Shown: positions 27,651 through 38,345 of the stretch, in pieces
How positions within the stretch are numbered: the stretch's first letter is position 1
Layout: each line of letters starts with the position of its first letter
Source: Paulinella micropora
Lineage: Eukaryota; Cercozoa; Imbricatea; Euglyphida; Paulinellidae
DNA: 64,000 bases
Direction of reading: 5' to 3'
Assembly (NCBI GenBank): GCA_019918135.1
Contig: WBZZ01000886.1
Location: forward strand, 1-64,000
Position numbers and translations under genes: made by a program
The notes under the pieces: model-generated
What the model was told of the DNA's origin: nothing
Databases searched by the model: none
The model's input: only the letters and a program-made list of their open reading frames with translations

Positions 27651-29048
27651 CCTCTGCGCTCTCCCCCTCCCCCCTTGCCCTTCCCCTGTTCTTTGAGCCC
27701 CCCGGGCTCAGGGGGCTCAAGGGGGAGGGGAGAAGAAAATGGAAAAGGGAGGGGGGGCGCCCCCCCCCATCTGTGGGCTCCTAAAGAAAGTGCACTTATT
27801 TTTGTTCCCCCTTCAGCCCGCGCCTGCGGGCTGGTTTCTCAGTGTCAAGTATAAGACTGTGTCGAGCTCTATCAAGGGAAAAAAAATTTTCGCACTTTCC
27901 TGGCGCCTCCCCGCCTCTTCCCTCTCCCTCTCCTAGCTGTCAGTATCAAGTGTGAGGCTTTGTCTAGCTTTAATTCAGCGTATTTTACAAATTCTTGGCG
28001 CGCCCCCCCCTCCCCCTTTTTTTTTCTCTCTCTCTTAGTTCTCAGTGCCAAAATTAAAATTTTGTCAGTGATTCCTTTTATTAATTTTTGCTTGTACATT
28101 CTTAGCGCGCCCCTACCCTCCCCTTCCCTCTCCCACTCCATGTTCTCAGACGGGGGATTAGACAATTCGTGCTCTCCCCCTCCCTTAGCCCAGGGGGCTC
28201 GAGGGGCAGGGGACGGGGGAGGGGAAGGGCGCAGAAGCTACAAAGGAAATAAATACATAAAACGCCTCCACTAACCCCCCCCCCTCTCTCTCTCTCTTCC
28301 CTCTCCCTCGCATAGTTCTCAGTGCCAAGTGTAAGACCGTCGAGCTTTAATTAAAAAAATATTTGCGTTTTCTTGGCGCGCCCCCTTCCCTTTCCTGCTC
28401 CTTGCTCTCAGACGGAGAGGGGGAAAAGACAGATGGTGCTTCCCCCTCCCCCTGCCCCTTCCCTCTTTTTCTCTTAGTTCTCAGTGTCAAGTGTGACCTT
28501 TAATTCAGCGTATTTTGCGTATTCTTCGGCTCCCCCCCCCTCCCTCTTCCCACTCCCGCTCCCGAGTCTCAGACGGCCCGTGCTTCTCCCCTCCTCTCTC
28601 CCTCTCTTAGTTCTCAGTGCCAAGATTAAAATTTTGTCAGTAATTTTTTTTTATTAATTTTTTCTTGTACATTCTTAGCGCGCCCCTACCCTCCCCCTTC
28701 CCTCTCCCGCTCCCGATCCTCAGACGGGGGACTAAAACAATCCATGCTTCCTCCTCCCCGGCCTCTTCCCTCTCACTCTCTTAGTTCTCAATGCCAAGTG
28801 TAAGGCTTTGTCGAGCTTTAATAACAAAAAATTTATACATTCTTGGCGCGCCCCTGGGGGTTGAGTGCAAACGGCAGTCCTCCCTCCCCCCTCCCCCTTC
28901 TTCCCAACTAGGCGAGGGAACGGGAGGAGAAAAAGGACGGGAGGATCAACATCGGCGGAGTAGGGGGGGGGGAGGGGAGTTACCCTTGCCCCGCCCCTCT
29001 TTTTTCGTCCCGTTTATTTTATCCTCCCGTTCCCTTCCTCTGTTCTAG
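27651..29048. other. Cluster of terminator-like modules
   Basis: A run of at least seven copies of the module CTCAGTGCCAAGTGTAAGAC, then TTTGTCGAGCTTTAAT, an A/T run and TTCTTGGCGCGCCCC, lies at about 27838, 27940, 28037, 28315, 28475, 28610 and 28790. They are separated by pyrimidine-rich stretches and a GAGCCCCC hairpin (27697-27722). No gene seen. Confidence 0.7.
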
Positions 29049-29900
29049 TTGTCTTCTCTCCTCGAGCCTCCCCCCGGAAACCTAAGCTCCCCAGTGGTTT
29101 GGCTGGGTAGCGCTCGTCGGTGCCGCCCTTCTCTACAGCACCGCCGGCGGAGCCTCAGCAGCTGGTCTGATTCTGCGTGTGTACACCTACTCGAAGAAGA
29201 CGCTACGCCAACCTTGTACGCCGTGACCCTGTGGCACAGCCCGTCGACGCGTTGCTGGACCCAGCCCCGATCTCTGCAAACCCTCCCGCGGACGTGTGCC
29301 AGCCTGGCTACGTCTTTTGTTCGCAGTACAAAGGCCGCTGGATCACCGCCGACTCACTGCAGAATTCGCTAGGTTGTAGCCTGCCAATCATCACCGCTCG
29401 CTACGAGGATCTGCCACGGCCGGGAGAAATCATCGCCACGCATCACTATTCTGTAGATTGTGTGCTGCTGTGCTGCGGTGCCCTGTGCGGTTCGGGTTCT
29501 GCGACGTGGTCCAGCTGCCTGTGGGGCACGACCGAGCCACGTTTATTAGGTACTTGCAGCTGGTAGAGGTGGCTGGTCTGTCTAGTGAGCCAGTCAGGAA
29601 TTGGGACCGTCGTCGTCCCGGCACGTACGCACCGCGTACTCGGTGTTGGTAGAGCCAGCAGACAAGAAATCCCTCCGTTCCGAACATCGGGCACTTCTCA
29701 AAGCCACGGCCCGTCCGTACCGGAGTGGTGTACCCCGCCGAGGCACAGCACTCTCGGGTGCCCTTGCTCCAGGCTGATGCGAAATCTGGAGCTTTGGAAC
29801 TGCACCCAATGGAAGAGAAATGACAAACCTGACCAATTTCTCGACTACGTGCGTGTCACTGTCGTAGGAGCCCCGGCAGTCTCCCAGCTCGGTGCGCGGT
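29049..29900 (+). pseudogene. Decayed gene of unknown family in several frames
   Basis: Coherent, non-low-complexity protein sequence appears successively in three frames. 29177-29470 reads NPPADVCQPGYVFCSQYKG, then RWITADSLQNSLGCSLPIIT. 29470-29650 reads CPVRFGFCDVVQLPVGHDRA, then TFIRYLQLVEVAGLSSEPV. 29650-29820 reads YSVLVEPADKKSLRSEHRAL and then, in another frame, VVYPAEAQHSRVPLLQADAK. Base composition resembles genes rather than the spacers on either side. I read this as one gene of ~270 residues broken by at least three indels. The family is not recognised. Confidence 0.5.
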
Positions 29901-29902
29901 AG

Positions 29903-32039
29903 TGGACACAGCCTTTCAGACGGTGGGGGAGTGGGAGGAGACAAAAACAATTTGTGTTTCTTTCATGGCACAGACAGAGCGCTGTCGGGGTTCGTGCTGG
30001 AGCGCGGTGCGCAAGATCTGCGGAAATAGGAAAAATATGAAAAGTGTAAAAAAAAATTGGAATGCGTTCGCTTGCGCAAACAAAGGACGAGAAGGGGGGG
30101 GGGACGGGGGGGGGGGGGGAGCACTACCCTTCCCCTTCTTCCCCACTTACTCTCCTTTCCTCCCCTTCCCCCTCTTTCTATCACACACGTCTGTGTGTTT
30201 AGTTGTCGGGCACAAGATTTTTTTTTGTCTTTTCATATTTTTCATAATTTTCTGACCTTGCGCATGGTGGGCAAGCCATGGCACCGACATGACGCCGTCG
30301 GAATCGTGAGGCCCTTGTCCACTTGTTACAATTGACCATTGCCCGTCCATCCGCCGCGGGGTCAGCACCGCCCCGCCGGCACCCTTTTGTGGCCGGGCCC
30401 CGGGGTCGACCACAAAGGACAGCAGGTCCGCGCCAAACTCGGCTTGATTCAATTTTGTTCCCCGCCCTCCCTTTTTCTTTTCTCTCTGCCCCCGCTTTCC
30501 TTGAGCCCCCCGGGCTCAGGGGGCTCAAGGGGCTTGAGTGGGAGAGAGAGGGAAGGAGCAGGGGAGGGAAAGAGCACGGATTGTCTTAGCCCCCCCGTCT
30601 GAAAATTTAGACAGGGAGACATAAGGGGGGGGACGCCCGGCATGGGGGAAGGGGCTTAGTGGAGGCGTTTCATGTATTTTTTTTTTTGTAGCTTCTGCGC
30701 CCTTCCCCTCCTCCTTTCCCTGCTCCTTGAGCCCCCTTTGCTCAGGGGAGAGAAAAGGGGAGAGTGGCAGAAAGGATTGTTGTATAAAGAGGGGGAGGGG
30801 TTAGCGCCAAAGGGGGGAGGCACACCCCCCCTGCCAACGGGACCCGACAAATGGGGGGGGGGGCGCTCCGGCATGGGCTCAGTAGGCATCTTCTTAGTTT
30901 TGTTTCAGTTCTGCTCTCTGCTCTTTGAGCCGCCCGGGCTCAGGGGGGAGCGGAGGAGAGGGAAGGGGAGGCACAAGACAAATTTAAGAAGAGAGAGGAG
31001 GGGGGGGGGCGCGTTAGGGTGGCTGTGGCGGATGGATGGGCGGTGGTCGCTGTGTCAGGTGGACAAGGGCCTCACGACCCCCGACGGCGCCTTGTCCGTG
31101 TCATGGGAGAAGCACGAATTGTCTTTTTCGCCCCCCCGTCTGAGAGTAGGGAGTGGGATAGGAAAGGGGGGGCGCGCCAAGAAAGTGCAAAAAGAATACG
31201 CTGAATTGAAGCTCGACTGTCTTACACTTGGCACTGAGACCTAGGAGAGGGAAAGAGAAAGGGCAGGGGGGCGCTAAGAATTTACAAAAAAAAATTAATA
31301 AATTTTTTTTGACAAAGCTTTAATCTTGGCATCTCCCTCTCTACAACCTTTCTTGCTGTCGGCGATTTCTTTTTTTTTGCCGTATCTATTTTTGTACGCA
31401 TTTTCCAATAGAGATTACTTCCCACTTGTCCATATTGACACGGCCCGGCCCCGCCGACTTTTACTAAAGTCGGCGGGGTACAGATTGTTAGTTTTTTTAC
31501 ATCTTGCGCACTGTGCTCCAGCGCAGCTCTGCGGCGGATGGACGGGCGGTGGTCAATGTAGCAGGTGGACAAGGGCCTCACAATCCCGACGGCGTCCTGT
31601 CCGTGCCATGGCTCGGCCACCGTGCGCAAGGTCAGAAAAATATGAAAAATATGAAAAGAGAAAACAAAAAATTTTTTTGCCACACGGAAGGGGGGGCCGG
31701 TAGGTTTTCTGGGGAAACACACACCAAACAATTTGGCGACAAATTTCATTTGAGAAACGAGAAAGAGAAAAATTCAGTTCGTAAAGGCACCACCTTCCCT
31801 GTTCTTTGAGCCCCCGGGCTCAGGGGCCTCAAATGGGAGAAAAGAAAAAAATGGGGGGGGGGGCACCCCCCCACACACAACCTGTCCCTTGTCTTCCTTC
31901 TTTTCTCCATGAGCCCCCTGAGCCCCAGGGGGCTCAAAGAACAGGGAAAGGGGGGAGGGGAAGGGCACAGAAGCTACAAAAAAATGTAATTAAAAAAAAT
32001 CCCCAACAAAGTCTTGCATTTGATAGAGAGAGTTGGGGA
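29903..32039. other. Repeat-rich spacer (gene graveyard, part 2)
   Basis: No gene. It contains TIR-family copies at ~29990-30060, 30225-30360, 31020-31100 and a complete inverted copy at 31497-31658. GAGCCCCC hairpins lie at ~30503-30535, 30925-30945, 31806-31832 and 31912-31940, and inverted terminator-like modules at 31175-31240 and 31265-31330. Confidence 0.6.
31497..31658. mobile_element. TIR-family repeat, inverted copy with both ends
   Basis: It runs from ACATCTTGCGCACTGTGCTCC to CGTGCGCAAGGTCAGAAAAA, then TATGAAAAATATGAAAAG. The interior is the reverse complement of the copy at 12469-12654 (GCGGCGGATGG...CAAGGGCCTCAC...CCATGGCTCGGCC). The outer left TIR is shortened. Confidence 0.75.
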
Positions 32040-32495
32040 AGGGCACTGGGCCGTGCTGCGCGCAGACACGCAGGATCGATGCGTACATGGCCAGGACCAG
32101 AGACTCGAAGGCTGAGCAGGAAAACTTCGTAAAATACTGGGTGCTCTGAAAATGTTGTTGCAACACGTGGCCGTGGCTTCCCTCCGCCGAGTTTGGAGCA
32201 GCGGCCTGGCTGCTAGCCAGCGCCAGCGCCGTTTGACAGCCTGGGCAGCGAGGGATATAGCCAGCGCGCGCGCCCCTGCCTTCAGCTCAGGGCTATGTTG
32301 CTGGTGATCAGCAAGCCGCCCACCGAACACGGGGGGCTCTCAGCACCTCGAGCCCAAACCAGGCGTGGACGGAGCAGCCGAGCTGTTCAAGCCAGACATA
32401 GCCTAGTACGTGCCCTGCTGGCCAAGCAGAGGCTGGCAGGGTCCGCATGAGGGTCACGTCTGGGTGCAAGGCCTGAAACCCGCGCAAGATCTGTA
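32040..32495 (-). pseudogene. Decayed copy of the alpha/beta hydrolase gene (C-terminal half)
   Basis: It matches 15890-16340 and shorter pieces further upstream of the hydrolase gene in the same orientation (GCGTACATGGCC, AAAATACTGGGTGCTCTG, GATAGCTATGTTGCTGG in variant form, CAAGATCT). There are multiple internal deletions, including the nucleophile and acid regions. It cannot encode an active hydrolase. Confidence 0.8.
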
Positions 32496-34884
32496 ATTAA
32501 ACCCTTAACCCGCTGAGGGCATGCGCGCCACAAGCAGGAAGAATGAACAAAAAAAATTAATAAAAAAAAATCCTTGACAAAGTTTTAATCCTGGTACTGC
32601 GAACTAGTTCAGTGGAAAAGTGTAAGACCGTCGAGCTTTAATTCATCGTATTCTTTTTTCGCACTTTCTGACCGCCGCCACCAGGCGCAAAACGCGCCCA
32701 ATTTGTTACCAAAATGGACCGGCCGGCCCGCTCTTTTGCAAAGGGAATAAGGTTCTGTGCGTCTCCCCGGGAAAACGTGCACGAACTTTGGGAGAGAGAG
32801 AAAGAGATGGAAGGGAGGAAGAGGAGAGAGAGAGGGAGGGGGGCACTCCCCTCTTCCTTCTCTCCCCCCCCCCCTCTCCCCTTTCTCTCCCCTTCCCTTC
32901 CCCCCCCCCCCCTCGCTTTTCTTTTCTTCCCCCTCTCTGACCCCCCTGAGCCCATGGCGGGGGCACTCCCCCCGTATTTTCAAATCCTTTCTGCTACCCT
33001 CCTCTCAACCCTCTTGCCGACGGGGGCAAGGAGGAGGGGAAGACAGATTGATCCTCCCCGGCCCCTTCCTCTCTTAGTTTTCAGTGCTCAAGTGTACGAC
33101 CGTCGAGTGGGCCGGATGCTGCGGCAGCCTGAGGGTGCCCGTTGCAAGTGTCAAGTGTAAGACTTTGTCGAGTTTTTATTAAAAAGGACTTTTCTTGCAC
33201 TTTCTTGGCGCCCCACCACCCCTGTCCCTTCCCTTTCTTTCTCCCTCTCTTGCTCTCAGTGTCAAAATTAAAACCTTGTCATGGATCTTTTTTCGCGTGA
33301 TTTTTCTTGTATATTCTTAGCGCGCCCCTACCCTCTCCCTTCCCTCTCCCACTCCCTGTTCTCAGACGGGGGACTAAGGCAATTTGTGCTTTTCCCCCCC
33401 CCTCCCCGCCTCTTCCTCTCTCCCCTCTACTCCATCCCTCCCTGGGCCCAGGGCGCTCAGGGAGCAGGGAAGGGGAAGGGGGGAGGGTGAATGGCGCAGA
33501 AGCTACCAACAAAATAAATACATGCAACGCCTCCACGCCCCCCGCCTATGCCGGGCGCCTTTCTCCCTCCCCTCTTACTGACGGGGGGGACAAAGATAGA
33601 TTAATTCTCCCCGGCCCCTTCCCTTCTTGGTTCTCAGTGCCAAGATTAAAACTTTGTCAGGGATTTTTGTAATTTTTTTTGTACATTTCTTAGCGCGCCC
33701 CTGCCCCCCCCCTCCCGCTCCTGATCTCAGACAGTGAGAAGGGACCGGGGGGGGGGGAGGAAGCACATCCAGCCCTTCTTCCCCCCTTCTGTTCCCTTTG
33801 TTGTCGGTCAAATTTTTTTTTCCTTTTTTCATATTTTTCTGACCTTGCGCACGGTGGCCGAGCCATGGCACGAACAGGACGCCGTCTGGGCAGCGAGGCC
33901 TTTGTCCTCCTAGCACATTGACCAACGCCCATCCATCCGCAGCAGGGTCGTGCCGGAGCACGGTGCGCAAGATCTGCGGAAGTAGGAAAAATATGAAAAG
34001 AAAATTCTTTTTTTAGAACGCGTTTGCGCGCGCAAACAAGGGACGAGGGGAGGGGGGATAGCAGGGGATAAGGGGAACAGAGGGAAGAGAGGGGGGGGAG
34101 CACACCCCGCCCCTCCCTGTACACTTTCTCAGACGTGGGGTGGGGGCAAGACAAATCGTGTTTGATCCTTCCCCGCCCCGTCCCTCTTCCTCTCTTAGTT
34201 CTCAGTGCCAAGATTAAAATTTTGTCAGTAATTTTTTCTCGCGTGGTTTTTTCTTGTACACCGGCGAAGCGCGTCCCTACCCTCCCTTCCCCTGCTTCTT
34301 CTTTTCTCCCTTCTACTCCTTCCCACCCCCCTGAGCCCGGCAAAGAGCAGGGGGCAGATTCCACTAAGCCCGTGGCGGGGGGCACCCCCCCCCCCCGTAT
34401 CCTCAAATCTTTTCTGCCACCTTCCCCTTTTCCCTCCCCTGAGCGACGGGGGGAGGGGGGGGAGACAGATCGATCCTCCCCGGCCCCTTCCTCTCTTGTT
34501 TTTCAGTGCCGAAGATTAAAACTTTGTCAAGTATTTCTTTTTATTAATTTTGTTTACACCGGCGAAGCGCCCCTCCCTATACACGTTCTCAGTGCCGAGA
34601 TTGAAATCTTGTTAGTAAATTTTGTAATTAATTTTTTTTTGTACATTTTTTAGCGCGCCCCTGCCCTCCCTCTCCCGCTCCGGCTCCCGATTCTCAGACA
34701 GTGGACTAAGACAATTCGTGCTTTCTCCTTCCCTGACTCTTCTCTCTGCACGCGCAAACAAGGGACAAGGGGAAGAGAGAAATAGCAGGGGGACAGGGGG
34801 AAAAGAGGGGCGAGAGGGGAGACGGGGGGGAAGCACATCCCGCCCGGGGAAGGGAAGGGGAAGAAGAGAGGAGTGGACATTGGC
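32496..34884. other. Repeat-rich spacer (gene graveyard, part 3)
   Basis: No gene. It holds terminator-like modules (~32555-32660 inverted; 33080-33210, 33255-33320, 33635-33700, 34195-34265, 34500-34560, 34580-34660 forward), a complete TIR-family element at 33823-34000, the GAAACGCC-type module at 33490-33535 and long purine/pyrimidine tracts. Confidence 0.6.
33823..34000. mobile_element. TIR-family repeat, complete forward copy
   Basis: The left end CTTTTTTCATATTTTTCTGA, then CCTTGCGCAC; the right end GTGCGCAAGATCTGCGGAAG, then TAGGAAAAATATGAAAAG. The interior matches the 12.5-kb copy with scattered substitutions. It is 178 bp with no coding capacity. Confidence 0.8.
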
Positions 34885-35140
34885 CCCAGTGCGAAAAACC
34901 AGCGGAATTCTACGCGGCGCTGGCCAGCAGCCGGGCCGCTGCCCCTAACTCGGCGGGCAGCCACGGGCATTTGTTGCAGCAACATTTTCAGAGCACCCAG
35001 TATTTTACGACGTTTTCCTGCTCTGCCTCCAAATCTCTAATTTCGGCCATGTACGCCTCGATCCGGCGTGTCTGCGCGCAGAGGAATGTTGAGGGGTCCG
35101 ACGGCAGGCCGACCCCCGCCCTTCGCCAATACCCTGCCTA
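34885..35140 (+). pseudogene. C-terminal fragment of the alpha/beta hydrolase gene, inverted relative to the parent
   Basis: Read on the plus strand it matches the parent's last ~80 codons (parent 15847-16080 on the minus strand): AEFYAALASSRAAAPNSAGS, then HLLQQHFQSTQYFTTFS, then SLISAMYAS. The homology continues past the stop into the parent's 3' flank up to about 35290 (CGCCAAACGGTCTGAC, GGTACAAAAGCTTTTATTAA). The copy was therefore made at the DNA level and includes the transcript-end region. Confidence 0.85.
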
Positions 35141-35397
35141 AAGTACAAAAAGAAACTGCGGGGGGAAGTTTGTTAATTTGGACGTGTTTTCCTCCAATCA
35201 ATCCGCGAGCTGTGTTTTTCTGCAGCCCGCGCCAAACGGTCTGACTTAACGGTCTGACTTTGGTACAAAAGCTTTTATTAATTAAAAGAATCTTTTTTTT
35301 TCTTTTCGTTTGCAAACTCTTGGAGAGCGGCACCTCTACACACACGCGCGCAAAATCCAGCTTGTTTGTTTTTTCTCGGGGCTAGAGATTTGTAATT

Positions 35398-35799
35398 ATG
35401 CGTTGCAGAAGTCAGGGAGAGAGCTTACAATGTTCCAAGAGAAGCCAGGCACAGACTAATGCGAGGATCGCGCAACAAGTGACACCAGCACAGACCCCCG
35501 GGGGCTCACCCACCCGCGCCTTGGCAAGAAAAACGATCAGAAGCTTCAGCACAGTTTTTAATCAACGAAAGCTTCAGCACAGGTGCTTGGGAGCCACAGA
35601 AGAGGTGCGGGAGTGCCCAGAGAGGTTTGAAAAACAGGTTGCGGCTTATTTGCCAAAAAAAGACTCTAGAGTCGCTTGCGCAAGGAATACTGCACACATC
35701 TGTGCTGTCCTACGGTCACCGCTCCTACGTACTCCCAGCCCTTGCGGCATGCCGCATCCATTGCACACCATTCTCAAGCCCCGCCCACCAGCTTCCTAG
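35398..35799 (+). other. Doubtful 133-codon reading frame
   Basis: A plus-strand frame with no low-complexity bias and ordinary composition (MRCRSQGESLQCSKRSQAQ...), but no recognisable motif. No terminator-like module follows it and it overlaps the region downstream of the decayed RING gene on the other strand. It could be a small gene or chance. Confidence 0.2.
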
Positions 35800-35888
35800 T
35801 TTTTGCAGCTTTATTAGAGCAATGCGGGTCGCAGACGGCCGACCCCACATCTTTCTTAAACAAGGTAACAGCTCCCTTAATGCTATAA

Positions 35889-36128
35889 TCATACCCAATA
35901 TCGTAAATGCATACACAGGCAGATCTGGTGGTACTTGCAGAAGCAGCAGTTGCGGCGAGGACAATTTGCGCAAGGGCGCCCCGTCGCTTGGTTTTGCTTA
36001 AAGCAGGCTTCGCAGAACTAGGCGCCGCAGCCGTGCTGCACGATGTCGCGTACCACGCACAGGCAAATTGCACACAATAGGTCCTTGGTTTCGCCCTCGT
36101 TCACCCAAGCCTCGTCGTAACCGGCCAT
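35889..36128 (-). pseudogene. RING-finger protein gene interrupted by an in-frame stop
   Basis: From ATG 36128 the minus strand reads MAGYDEAWVNEGETKDLLCA, then ICLCVVRDIVQHGCGA, stop (TAG), FCEACFKQNQ ... GRPCANCPRRNCCFC in one frame to 35889. Spacing fits the RING pattern C-x2-C...C-G-H-x-F-C-x2-C...C-x2-C of TRAF/RNF-type E3 ubiquitin ligases. The histidine is replaced by Ala and the next residue is the stop codon, exactly in the zinc-binding loop. As written only 36 residues would be made. It is a plausible partner in ubiquitin subversion with the F-box genes, now dead. Confidence 0.7.
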
Positions 36129-38345
36129 TTGGCTACACAAAGACCAGGTTTTTCTTTTTTTAGCCTGCAATTTTTTTCCCCCCCCCTCCCTACCGCTTCC
36201 CTCTCCCGCCCCCTGTTCTCAGACGGGAGAGACAAAGACAATAATTATTCGTGCTTCTCCCATGGGCACGGACAGAGCGCCGTCGGGGGTCGTGAGGCCC
36301 TTGTCCAACCTGATACATTGACCACCGTCCACACATCCGCCGCAGGGTCGTGCTGGAGCACGGTGCGCAAGATGGACCAAAAAAAAAGAAAAATATGAAA
36401 AGTGGAAAAGAAAATGTTGGGATGCGTTTGCACGCGCAAACAAGGGACGAGGGGAGGGGGGGATAAATAAGCAGAGGACAAAGGTGAGAGGGGCGACGAG
36501 AGTGAGAGGGAGGGCTACAACAGGTCTTCCTCACGGCGGCCCAGCCGAGCGTCTGTGGGGAATTCTCTTTTTGCGCAATTAGATTTTGGCGCCAAATTTG
36601 CGCTTACGGCTGTTTCCCCGGGGAAGCTAAAGACGTACTGCCTTTTTCGACCGTATCACGCAGCCTACCTCCTGACGGCACAATTTGGCGCCAAATTTAG
36701 CAGGAACCGTTCCGGAGGCTAGCAGAGAAATCGGACGTTTTCCCGCGGGGAGAAACCTGCGGGCCTTTTACTCACACGAAAATGTTTTTCGGCCCTCTCA
36801 CCTTCCCTGGGGAATTTTCTTTTTGCGCAAGTAGATTTTGGCGCCAAATTGACGCTTACGGTTGTTTCCTTGGGAAAGCTTCGTGGAATCAACTTAGTTT
36901 TGTTGCAATTATGCTCCTTGCTCTTTGAGCCCCCCGGGCTCAGGGGGTGGGAAGGAGTAGAGGGGAGAGAGGAAGAGGCAGGGGAGGGGGGGGGGGGAGA
37001 GCACGAATTGTCTTAGTCCCCCGTCTGAGAACAGGGAGTGGGAGAGGGAAGGGAGAGGGTAGGGGCGCGCTAAGAATATACAAAAATCACGCGAAAAAAG
37101 ATCCCTGACAAGGTTTTAATCTTAGCACTGAGAGCAAGAGAGGGAGAAGGAAAAGGAAGGGACAGGGGGAGTGGGGCGCCAAGAAAGTGCAAGAAAAGTC
37201 CACGCTAAATTAAAACTCGACAAAGTCTTACACTTGACACTTGCAACGGCACCCTCAGGCTGCCGCAGCATCCGGCCCACTCGACGGTCATACATTGGGG
37301 GGCACTGAAAACTAGGAGCAGATCACCGTGCTTCCAGCACGACCCTGCGGGGGATGGATGGGCGGTGGTCAATGTGCCACGACGACAAAGGCCTCACTCC
37401 CCCGACGGCGTCCTGTACGTGCCATAGCTCGACCACCGTGCGCAAGGTCAGAAAATTATGAAAAGAGGAAAAAAATTTTTTTTGCCTGACAACAAAGGGA
37501 ACAGACGGGGGGGAGAAGGGAGAGAGAGGGAGGAAGAGGAAGCGGGGAAGAAGGGGAGGGGTGTGCTTTCCCCCCGCCCCACCCTCTCTTCCTTCTGTTC
37601 CCCTTGTCCCCTGCTATCCCCCCCCTTCTCTCCTCATCCCTTGTTTGCGCGTGCAAACGCGTTCCAAAAAAAAAATTCTGTTCCATTTTTCATTTTGTTC
37701 CTATTTCCGCAGATCTTGCGCACCGTGCTCCGGCACAACCCTGCGGCGGATGGATGGGCGTGGTCAATGTGCTAGGAGGACAAAAGCCTCGCTACCCAGA
37801 CGGCGTCCTGTCCGTGCCATGGCTCGGCCACCGTGCGCAAAGTCAGAAAAATATGAAAAAAGGAAAGAAAATTTCTTTGCTAGACAGCAAATGAAATTGA
37901 CGAAGGAGGGGAGAAAGGGGGAGAAAAAAAGAGAAAGGGGGGGGGGGGGAAGAAGGGGGCGGGTGTGCTCCCCCGTCCCTAGCTCTCATCCCTCTGTTCC
38001 CCTGCCATCTCCCTCCCCTCCCCTTGTCTTTTGTTTGCGCTGGACACTGAGAACTAGGAGGAGAGGGAAGGGGGGTGCCAAAAAAGTGCGAACGTTTCTT
38101 ATTAATTCAAGCTCGACGGGGGCAAGGAGGCGTCTTGAAATTTTTGTCGCAGCCACAAAAATCTGATTATTAAAACAGAGAAAAGCTGAAAAAAAGCAAA
38201 AAGGTCTTGTCTTTGGGACGAGCAAAAAAGAAGACAAAAGTGTTTTTCTTGATTTTTTTTTATTGAAGGGCGCGCCAAGAAAGTGCGAAAAAAAGAATAC
38301 GCTTTGAATTAAAGCCCGACAAAGTCTTACACTTGAAACCGAGAA
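36129..38345. other. Repeat-rich spacer (gene graveyard, part 4)
   Basis: No gene. It contains TIR-family copies at 36255-36420, 37325-37480 and 37684-37863, an inverted copy of the 25-kb block with 18-bp-like repeats and GGCGCCAAAT palindromes (36490-36890), a GAGCCCCC hairpin (~36925-36950), and inverted terminator-like modules at 37075-37140, 37190-37250 and 38265-38345. The last lies past the stop of the next gene. Confidence 0.6.
37684..37863. mobile_element. TIR-family repeat, inverted copy with both ends
   Basis: Left end CATTTTTCATTTTGTTCCTA, then TTTCCGCAGATCTTGCGCAC; right end GTGCGCAAAGTCAGAAAAAT, then ATGAAAAAAGG. Interior in reverse orientation (CGGCGGATGGATGGGCG...CCATGGCTCGGCC). 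Confidence 0.75.
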
